DNA from: Scytonema hofmannii PCC 7110
Lineage (GTDB): Bacteria; Cyanobacteriota; Cyanobacteriia; Cyanobacteriales; Nostocaceae
DNA: 64,000 nt
Reading direction: 5' to 3'
Assembly: GCF_000346485.2 (NCBI RefSeq)
Contig: NZ_KQ976354.1
Span: 4,417,936-4,481,935 of the forward strand
The notes beneath the pieces were generated by a model that had not been told where the DNA came from, ran no database searches, and worked only from the letters and a program-made list of their open reading frames with translations. Position 1 is the first letter of the stretch; each line of letters begins with the position of its first letter. The position numbers were made by a program, and so were the translations under genes. This document shows, one piece after another, positions 55,793-64,000 of the stretch.

Positions 55793-58078
55793 ATGTTACT
55801 CCAGAACAAATCTTACTCCAAACGTCCTTTGCTTACCAATTCCGTTCTGCTTAAATTTGCAAGCTCCTATCCTTGGTTAATTTTGTTAACAATAGTTTTG
55901 GGCTTTTCTGGAGCTTTATTTAATGGCGTCGGTACTGCACTCATTATACCAGTAGTTCTTAAAGTTGTAGGACAGAAAGTCGATTTTGATGGTGCTCCTC
56001 CCATCCTTCAAAAACTAACACAACCTTTTGATAGTATCCCAGAAAATTATCGTTTATTGGTAATGGCTGGGGCAATTATATTTACTATAGTCTTAAAAAA
56101 TGCAGCAACTTATGGCAGTACACTGACATCTAGCTCTTTATCGCGTAGATTGACAGCAGATATGCGCGAAGCTGGTTTCAAGATATTGCTAGATGTTGAT
56201 TTAGATTATTATACTAAGATGAAAGTTGGCGATCTAATCAACACTCTTGGTGGAGAAGTTGCTCGTGCTGCTAGTGCTGTGGGTAATTTGATTAAAGTTG
56301 CTGTACTGGTCATTACCATTTTAATTTTTGTAGGATTATTGCTATCAATTTCTTGGCAGTTAACAATTGCTACAACTGTTTTACTGTCCTTGGTGACTTT
56401 GATAAACCAGTTTGCAATTAGTCGGTCTAGAGATTTTGGTGGGATCTTGTCGCAAATGTCTAAATATTACTCCGTCAATGTTCTAGAAACTCTGATGGGT
56501 ATACGCTTAGTTAAGGCAACTGGTAATGAAAATAGAGAATATCAAAAGATTAAAAAGCTAATTCGCGATCGCGAGCAAGCAGATTTTCAATCTCAGGTAT
56601 ATTCTGAGTTAATTACGCCAGTCAGCGAGATAACTGGGATTATTATCTTAATGGTAATTGTCTTTTTAGGTCGTGCCTTTTTTGCTGATAAGGTGGCTTC
56701 TTTATCTGCAGTTCTCCTCACATATTTGCTTGTACTTATAAGACTGTTACCACTTATTTCTCAATTAAATACTCTTCGCAGCAGCTTTGCCAATTCCACT
56801 GCTAGTGTGGACATTGCTGTTGATTTTTTACAGCGAAATAATAAACCGATAATGGTTAGCGGTAAAGTAAGCTACTCTAAATTGAAGCAGGGAGTGCATT
56901 TTAAGTGGGTTTCCTTTGCCTACCCCGGACATGAAAAGTTGGTATTAAAAGATATAGATTTATACTTGCCGTGCGGCACGACATTGGCTTTAGTCGGTGG
57001 CTCTGGCGCGGGTAAATCAACAATGGCTGACTTATTGCCCAGATTTTATGACCCAACCTCTGGGTGTATTACTATTGACGGCATCGATTTGCGCGACTTT
57101 GATATTCAATCGTTTCGGAAAGCTATGGGTATTGTCAGTCAAGATACTTTTCTCTTTAACAATTCGGTGCGGTATAACATTGCTTATGGACGACTTGAAG
57201 CTACAGAAGCGGAAATTATCGCTGCAGCAAAGCGGGCAAATGCTTATGAGTTCATTATTAAATTACCCCAAGGATTTGATACCCCAATTGGCGATCGCGG
57301 AGTTATGTTATCTGGTGGTCAGCGACAACGTCTGGCAATAGCACGTGCTTTGCTGCAAGATCCAGATATTCTCATTTTGGATGAAGCTACTAGCGCTTTA
57401 GATACTGTTTCCGAACGTTTAGTGCAAAGTGCGTTAGAAGATTTAAGCCGTGAACGCACAACCTTGGTTATTGCTCACCGTCTTTCCACAGTGCAAAAAG
57501 CTCATCAAATTGCCGTCTTGGAACAGGGAAGTGTCGTAGAGGTAGGAACCCACGAAGAACTGTTACACAAGGGTGGTTACTACACTCGCCTATATTCCAT
57601 GCAATTTGCTGACAAGGTTGAAGTTGCAAACAACCGCCATCAAAGCTTAATTCGCATCTCTTACGAACTTCGCACGCGCCTTAACTCCACGATTGGGTTG
57701 TTGCGTTTGTTACTAGATGGAATGTTTGACAGTTTCCAAGAAAGGCAAGAATTAATTGAGCAATCCTATAAATTAGCCACAAGGATTCTTAATACCATTG
57801 ATGTTTTTGACGATTTTGTCAATCTCCGAACGGAGGTGCGATTTATTTTATCAGAGAAAAATCATAATGGCAGTAATGATGGTCAAAATTTGAACCAAAT
57901 TTCTCAGGCACTGCGGGTAAGCCTGAATCCTATGCTTGCTTCTCTGTCTTCTTTAACTGAGAAGAATATGTCAGCTACGTCCCAAAAGGAACAACGTGAA
58001 TTAATTCAAGAAGCTTATGACTCAGCAATGAATTTGGTAGACAAACTTAAACTTTTTGAAATCAATAACAAAGTATAA
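55793..58078 (+). CDS. ABC exporter with C-terminal tandem HisKA-like units, copy b
   Basis: The 761-residue paralogue of the protein at 49390. It has six membrane helices, Walker A GGSGAGKS at about 402-409, LSGGQ at 507-511 and ILILDEAT at about 526-533. The C-terminal units are ISYELRTRLNSTIGLLRLLLDG (622-643), nearly a canonical H-box but with Tyr624 for His, and ISQALRVSLNPMLASL (703-718) with Gln705 for His. Units are separated by a polar linker (about 685-698, KNHNGSNDGQ). The ATG at 55793 is used instead of a TTG two codons earlier. It is co-directional with GT4 copy b, 35 bases downstream. Confidence 0.9.
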   Translation: MLLQNKSYSKRPLLTNSVLLKFASSYPWLILLTIVLGFSGALFNGVGTALIIPVVLKVVGQKVDFDGAPPILQKLTQPFDSIPENYRLLVMAGAIIFTIVLKNAATYGSTLTSSSLSRRLTADMREAGFKILLDVDLDYYTKMKVGDLINTLGGEVARAASAVGNLIKVAVLVITILIFVGLLLSISWQLTIATTVLLSLVTLINQFAISRSRDFGGILSQMSKYYSVNVLETLMGIRLVKATGNENREYQKIKKLIRDREQADFQSQVYSELITPVSEITGIIILMVIVFLGRAFFADKVASLSAVLLTYLLVLIRLLPLISQLNTLRSSFANSTASVDIAVDFLQRNNKPIMVSGKVSYSKLKQGVHFKWVSFAYPGHEKLVLKDIDLYLPCGTTLALVGGSGAGKSTMADLLPRFYDPTSGCITIDGIDLRDFDIQSFRKAMGIVSQDTFLFNNSVRYNIAYGRLEATEAEIIAAAKRANAYEFIIKLPQGFDTPIGDRGVMLSGGQRQRLAIARALLQDPDILILDEATSALDTVSERLVQSALEDLSRERTTLVIAHRLSTVQKAHQIAVLEQGSVVEVGTHEELLHKGGYYTRLYSMQFADKVEVANNRHQSLIRISYELRTRLNSTIGLLRLLLDGMFDSFQERQELIEQSYKLATRILNTIDVFDDFVNLRTEVRFILSEKNHNGSNDGQNLNQISQALRVSLNPMLASLSSLTEKNMSATSQKEQRELIQEAYDSAMNLVDKLKLFEINNKV

Positions 58079-58088
58079 TTTTCTCTGA

Positions 58089-59084
58089 ATGAAGTACAAA
58101 GATGTCCGAAAAGAAAAATATATGAACAGAAAAATTGTCGGAATGTTAAGTGGATACCCTGGTGTTAACAGAAGTGATTGGATGTGGCTACAAACCCCTA
58201 ACTTTTTTGGAACATGGGGAAACATTCAAATGTTAGCCAATGCAGAAAAGCCAGACTTTTTGTTGTTATACAATTATGCGGGGATAAAAACAGTAGTAAG
58301 GAAAAAGTATTTGTTTTTTAAACCGGAACTACAACATATTTACTATCCAGAAAAGGAAATGCAACGATTACTGCGAGAGGTTCCAAAGGAAAAAATTATT
58401 TTTCTCTGGCGGGAGCCACCTCTCCAAGAGGTCATGGAGACAAATTTACGTTGCTACCAATGGGCTGAAAGCTACTGCGGTTATATTTCTGCACCTGATG
58501 ATGCTGCACCAAATCCAGATTATATGCCCGCTATTTGGTATCATTCTAATTCTTTTCGTGAGTTGAATGAAATGCCACTTCCAGAAAAAATACGTACTTG
58601 TAGCTGGATTACCTCCGGAATTAGCCGCACGGCTAACCATCGCCAACGCTTGGAGTTTTTATGGCTGCTGCAATCGAGTCAATTTGATTTTGATTTGTAT
58701 GGGCGAGACTTACCAGAGTGGGCTAGGTCTAATGGGCAAATAGGTAACAAATGGTACGGTATGGGACCGTATTACTACAATTTAGCAATTGAAAATTACG
58801 TTGATAATGATTGGTATGTGAGTGAAAAGTTATGGGATGCTCTTCTAGCTTGGTGTCTACCTATATATTATGGTGGTCCTGCGGCTGACAAATTATTACC
58901 ACCAGGGAGTTTTCTCAGGATACCTAGCTTGGATGAAAACGGATTTAAGTTTATCCAAGAAGTGACGGCTACGCCAGATGCTTGGTATGCAGCAAAGAAT
59001 GCGATCGCAGAAGCTAGGCAGATTATTCTCCACAAACTTAATCTTTTAGAATGGACTTCCAACTTTGTGAAAAATTTCTTGTAA
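58089..59084 (+). CDS. GT10 (fucosyltransferase)-like glycosyltransferase
   Basis: The 331-residue protein's C-terminal half has the GT10 donor-site pattern: YYNLAIENYVDNDWYVSEKLWDALLAWCLPIYYGGP, matching the F-x-x-A-x-E-N-S...D-Y-V-x-E-K-L-x-x-A form with the conserved Glu and Lys. The N-terminal acceptor half is less conserved (SGYPGVNRSDWMWLQTPNFFG). It probably adds fucose or a related 6-deoxy sugar from a GDP donor. It begins 10 bases after the ABC gene. A second ATG at 58122 is a possible start. Confidence 0.82.
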   Translation: MKYKDVRKEKYMNRKIVGMLSGYPGVNRSDWMWLQTPNFFGTWGNIQMLANAEKPDFLLLYNYAGIKTVVRKKYLFFKPELQHIYYPEKEMQRLLREVPKEKIIFLWREPPLQEVMETNLRCYQWAESYCGYISAPDDAAPNPDYMPAIWYHSNSFRELNEMPLPEKIRTCSWITSGISRTANHRQRLEFLWLLQSSQFDFDLYGRDLPEWARSNGQIGNKWYGMGPYYYNLAIENYVDNDWYVSEKLWDALLAWCLPIYYGGPAADKLLPPGSFLRIPSLDENGFKFIQEVTATPDAWYAAKNAIAEARQIILHKLNLLEWTSNFVKNFL

Positions 59085-59372
59085 TGTCTATAGCTTGTAT
59101 ATATGTGAGATGTAGCTTACCTGTTCTCTCTTTATTATGACTATACACAAGTACGATTTCATGTCGCTAAATCAGTAGTTTTTCTGAGGTAGATTGCTTC
59201 GATGCCTTCAAAACCTCAATAGATTTATGCTTGTAGCAGCATAAAGGTTCAAAATCAGTGATTCCGTAGAAGAAATCATTATTTTTATGGAAAAGGCTTT
59301 TCAATTAAGAAATTCATGAGCTATAACATAAAGGAATGTATAAAGTGATTCCTAAATCTTGCCAAAACACAT

Positions 59373-60368
59373 ATGGAAGGTATTTGTACCCTTGCGAATG
59401 ACCGAGTCTTCGATCAACTCGTTGCTCTACTCAATAGTATAGAAGCAATTTACGGTCAAGATATGCCTGTCTGCGTCTATCCTTACGATGATAAGATAGC
59501 ACAAATTGCCGACGAAATTGCTCGCCGTCCTAACGTACAGCTTTACGATAATCGAGACTCAATTCAGCAATGGGATGAATTTGTCCGTAATATTTGGGAT
59601 GTTCATCCTACTGCACGAAAACATTGGCAGGCAATTAGTGGTGACAAATATTACCGAGTTGGAACTCATCGGCGTTATGGTGCCTTTGATGGTCCTTTTG
59701 ACCGTTTTGTGTATATGGATGCCGATACTTTACTAATGAGTTCTCTAGAACCAATTTTTGCTCAACTTAACCAGTATGACTGGGTAGTGTATGATTTCCA
59801 GTTTAAAGATATATCTCATGTTTATGAAATTTCATCACCTAAACTGAGGCAAGTTTTTTCAGCAGAACAACTGCAAAGTAATATATTTTGTTCGGGATTT
59901 TATGCATCAAAAAAAGGTATTTTTGATCTTCAAAAGCAGTCATTCTTGAAAGAAAAACTTCACCAAGGAGAAGCAGAAGTTCTCTATAATATGGCTCCCG
60001 ATCAAACGATACTTAACTACATGGTGATGCGAGGGGGGCTTTCTATCTACAATTTTGCTCTCCATCTGCCCAACACCGAAAAAACAGGCTGTTGTGTTAC
60101 TTCTAATCACTTTGAAGTCAAAAACAATGTACTGTATGATAGGGGGAACAGATTAACATATATTCACTATATTGGTTTATCTTCAAGTTTATTTAGCCGT
60201 CTTTGTGCAGGAGAAAATATCGATTTTCCTTACAGAGATGTTTTCTTATATTACCGCTATTTACATGAACCAGACAAAAGACCAAAATTTACGACTAAAC
60301 CAAAGTCTCACAATTCACAACCAAATTTTGCAACACGAATTTTAAGAAAACTAGGACTAGCAAGTTGA
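59373..60368 (+). CDS. Npun_R2821-family glycosyltransferase-like protein, first copy
   Basis: The 331-residue product belongs to a cyanobacterial family that I recall as Npun_R2821/Npun_R2823. It has an ANDRVFDQLVALLNSIEA start, PYDD, GPFDRFVYMDADTLL with a DAD metal motif, a NIFCSGFYASKKG loop and APDQTILNYMV. This is the layout of GT8-like nucleotide-sugar transferases. The tail (about 300-331) is basic and polar. It lies upstream of a paralogue with a ten-base gap, so the two are co-transcribed. Confidence 0.82.
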   Translation: MEGICTLANDRVFDQLVALLNSIEAIYGQDMPVCVYPYDDKIAQIADEIARRPNVQLYDNRDSIQQWDEFVRNIWDVHPTARKHWQAISGDKYYRVGTHRRYGAFDGPFDRFVYMDADTLLMSSLEPIFAQLNQYDWVVYDFQFKDISHVYEISSPKLRQVFSAEQLQSNIFCSGFYASKKGIFDLQKQSFLKEKLHQGEAEVLYNMAPDQTILNYMVMRGGLSIYNFALHLPNTEKTGCCVTSNHFEVKNNVLYDRGNRLTYIHYIGLSSSLFSRLCAGENIDFPYRDVFLYYRYLHEPDKRPKFTTKPKSHNSQPNFATRILRKLGLAS

Positions 60369-60378
60369 GGATAATTCT

Positions 60379-61311
60379 ATGAGTCGAGGAATTTATATTA
60401 TCGCTAATGATAAGGTAACAGATCATGCGATCGCGCTACTTAATAGTATCCGGCAGCATGATAAGGAAACACCAATCATGATGATTCCGTATGATGACAA
60501 TTATCATAATATTGCACATATTGTTAGTATATATTATGGTGTTAAGATTTATGAAAATCTAGAATTTATCGATAGACTGTCAAGAAAATTACACGAAATT
60601 TTTGGGAGTAAATTTTTTGCTCGTCCCAATCAGTTTCGCAAGCAGGCTTGCTGGTTTGGACCCTTTGATGAGTTTTTGTATATAGATACAGATATAGTTG
60701 TTTTTGAAAAAATCATTGATAATCTTAACTATCTAGCTGAGTATGACTTTATTTGTTGTGATTATCAACATGCAGGCGGTATTAAAAATGTCTTTTCTTC
60801 TAAAGTTTTAGAAGAAAAAGTTTTTACTGAAACTGAAGTCAAAGATATTTTCAACGGAGGTTTTTGGGGTTCCAAGAGAAACTTGGTCTCTGAGCAAGAC
60901 TTGTACGATATCTTTACAGAGTGCGCCGCCCATCCAGAATACTTTGACTTTTCGGAAAAAACTTCTGACCAACCAATCATCAATTATCTACTTTTAAAGC
61001 GAATACCTCATCGCTTCAATATCATTCGCAGGCAGGGGAAAGCACCAGGGAACTGGGGAGGAAGCCCTCATTTTCAAGCTCAAGGACATATATTGGTCGA
61101 TCCCTCTGTTAATCAACCCTTACAATACCTTCATTGGGCAGGTATCCGCATTGAACCTGGTTGTCCGTATTGGGAAATTTGGGAACATTACCGTCATCTA
61201 AATCCAGCACTACCAAGCGCTGTTTTTCCTTCCAAACCCAAGAAAACTCCTTGGGAGCAACGATTAGATAACCTCAAGAGCCAACTGCGGCAGATTAAAG
61301 CTAAGCTTTGA
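60379..61311 (+). CDS. Npun_R2821-family glycosyltransferase-like protein, second copy
   Basis: The 310-residue paralogue of the preceding protein. It has YIIANDKVTDHAIALLNSIR, PYDDN, GPFDEFLYIDTDIVVFE with the DTD metal motif, FNGGFWGSKRN and SDQPIINYLLLKR. It ends in a basic helix (LDNLKSQLRQIKAKL). GAGGAT precedes the ATG. It closes the polysaccharide island, 430 bases before the rRNA operon. Confidence 0.82.
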   Translation: MSRGIYIIANDKVTDHAIALLNSIRQHDKETPIMMIPYDDNYHNIAHIVSIYYGVKIYENLEFIDRLSRKLHEIFGSKFFARPNQFRKQACWFGPFDEFLYIDTDIVVFEKIIDNLNYLAEYDFICCDYQHAGGIKNVFSSKVLEEKVFTETEVKDIFNGGFWGSKRNLVSEQDLYDIFTECAAHPEYFDFSEKTSDQPIINYLLLKRIPHRFNIIRRQGKAPGNWGGSPHFQAQGHILVDPSVNQPLQYLHWAGIRIEPGCPYWEIWEHYRHLNPALPSAVFPSKPKKTPWEQRLDNLKSQLRQIKAKL

Positions 61312-61739
61312 TTCCTGCTTTGTTCCCTAGTTTAGCCTACCCAACTAGATCTTTTTGCTATGGTAGGGAAGCGTCGTACCACAAACACTTTAAGACACGC
61401 TGAACCAAGACATATATATAGGTTAAGTTTGAAAGCCCAAAATTTGTAAAAGCTTTGAAACTCTTGCTCGGCAAAGTTTTGAGGTCGTTTGGAAAGAAGA
61501 TTGAAAAAAAAGTTAGAGAAAACCCTTGACAAACACAAAACGGGTTGTTACCTTAGATAAAGTGTGAAGCGAGAGGAAACGCCGCTCACACAACCGAACC
61601 ACGATAAATCAATAGTTTGAAAGCCAAGCAATTTAAAACCTCGTCAAGAAATTAAGTTGCGGGTAAAAACCCAAAACAAAAATAAGAAGCCAAGATGTCA
61701 AGACATACGTGAGTATGGTTTGACCGAAAAGAACACTTC
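61312..61739 (+). other. rRNA operon leader region
   Basis: No gene. It holds the end of the island and the leader of the rRNA transcript, with AAGCCAAG words and a likely RNase III stem with the far side of 16S (GTCAAGACATACGTGAG region). No tRNA was seen. Confidence 0.6.
61526..61554 (+). promoter_or_regulatory. Probable rRNA operon promoter
   Basis: TTGACA at 61526-61531, 17 bases, then TACCTT at 61549-61554. This is a sigma-70-type pair with a consensus -35 box, followed by a leader of about 180 bases before 16S. Confidence 0.6.
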
Positions 61740-63230
<1,491 letters not shown>

Positions 63231-63680
63231 TAGGGAGACCAACTTTTCAGTTTTGTAGTCATCAGTTCTCAGTGACCAGTGAAAGATGGTCACGGAGAAC
63301 TGAGGAATCAGAGAAACTGAAGGGACATCCCAGGTCGTGCGAGGAAAAAAGGAAATTGGCTTTCAAACTAGAGATCGGTTCGTTCAGTGACTCCTGACCA
63401 GTGGAAAGAACTGGAGCCGGAGCACTGAAAAAATAGTCTTTGCAATGCACTTGAGGGCAATTCAAAGCTAAATCATCAATTCATCCGAGCGAAGTGGAAG
63501 ATTCAGCAACTTGTATCCACAAGGAGCAAGACTGCTGGGTAGAAAACCAGCCAGAACCTTGAAAACTGCATAGAGACGCGAAAACTCACCTGACCAGTAA
63601 CCAGTGATCCGTGACCAGTGAGAGATTGTTGGAAAACTGAGAACTGAGAATTGGTCGGTGAAATAGAGAAAGCCAAAAAG
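63231..63680 (+). other. 16S-23S spacer without tRNA genes
   Basis: About 450 bases. Neither tRNA-Ile nor tRNA-Ala is present, whereas one operon type of Nostocales usually has both. It contains CAGTGACCAGTGA-type heptamers near 63270-63280 and 63590-63622, and a boxA-like antiterminator. Confidence 0.85.
63554..63573 (+). promoter_or_regulatory. boxA-like antitermination element
   Basis: GAACCTTGAAAACTGCATAG in the spacer, the form usually called box A in cyanobacterial 16S-23S spacers. Confidence 0.75.
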
Positions 63681-64000
63681 TGGTCAAGAGAATCAGGGCT
63701 AATGGTGGATACCTAGGCACACAGAGGCGAAGAAGGACGTGGTTACCAACGAAAAGCTCCGGGGAGCTGGAAGCAAGCATCGAGCCGGAGATGTCCGAAT
63801 GGGGCAACCCAATAAACAATAGTAGCGAACCCAGTGAATTGAAACATCTTAGTAGCTGGAGGAAAAGAAATCAACAGAGATTCCCTGAGTAGTGGTGAGC
63901 GAAAGGGGAAGAGCCTAAACCAAATTGCATGCAGTTTGGGGTCGTGGGAAAGCGATGTCGAATCTGGCGGTTAGACGAAGCAGCGAAATACTGCACCAGA
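63681..64000 (+). rRNA. 23S ribosomal RNA, 5' part only
   Basis: The 5' start TGGTCAAGAGAATCAGGGC, then GGTGGATACCTAGGCAC, GAGGCGAAGAAGGACGTGG and later ATCAACAGAGATTCCCTGAGTAG are those of cyanobacterial 23S. It continues beyond the window. Confidence 0.96.

Noticed and set aside
63231..63680. tRNA-Ile or tRNA-Ala in the rRNA spacer
   Set aside because: No acceptor stem, anticodon loop or T-loop words (GGTTCGAATCC-like) were found on reading the spacer.

Overview
The window comes from a filamentous, most likely heterocyst-forming cyanobacterium of the Nostocales type. The evidence is direct. There is a cyanobacterial 16S rRNA gene, plus PetM, Ycf39, an NblR/NrrA-type regulator, a CAAD thylakoid protein and many families seen almost only in cyanobacteria (DUF5340, DUF2949, TIGR03792, Npun_R2821-like). 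HIP1-type GCGATCGC sites are frequent, and the intergenic DNA is full of heptameric repeats such as (CCAGTGA)n and CCAAAATC runs. The genus cannot be fixed by reading alone.

Positions 1-16700 are housekeeping and metabolism: the end of trpC, small conserved proteins, a DUF192 lipoprotein, the response regulator, NAD kinase, ycf39, petM, pdxA, a HI1419/HI1420-type toxin-antitoxin pair, a large Tat-exported protein, a rhodanese-fold protein without its cysteine, an RNase D-like exonuclease, a CAP protein, trpB, a SUI1/YciH factor and a Pmp3-type membrane peptide. A noncoding mobile repeat (copy A) abuts the trpB start codon exactly. Two more copies lie at 17668 and 27563.

Positions 16700-45000 alternate long gene-poor, repeat-rich stretches with single genes or short operons: nifJ, a hybrid histidine kinase, an SLH protein, CAAD, a pentapeptide protein, an SDR, DUF421, a BlaI-M56 pair, comB, a twice-frameshifted pseudogene, a transporter, a HI0933-like flavoprotein, a PIN-KTSC fusion, an orphan double-glycine leader peptide, FKBP, dnaB carrying two inteins, rplI and gloB.

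Positions 45000-61300 form a surface-polysaccharide or glycolipid island. It holds three GT4-type, one GT2, one GT-A-like, one GT10-like and two Npun_R2821-like glycosyltransferases. It also holds two paralogous ABC exporters, each with a C-terminal pair of histidine-kinase-dimerisation-like units whose phospho-acceptor histidine is mostly lost. A GT4-ABC module appears duplicated, with an IS701-type transposase remnant between the copies. The likely division of labour is that glycosyltransferases build a lipid-linked or envelope glycan and the ABC proteins flip or export it.

From 61526 an rRNA operon begins: promoter, complete 16S, a spacer without tRNA genes that carries the heptameric repeat, and the start of 23S, cut by the window end.
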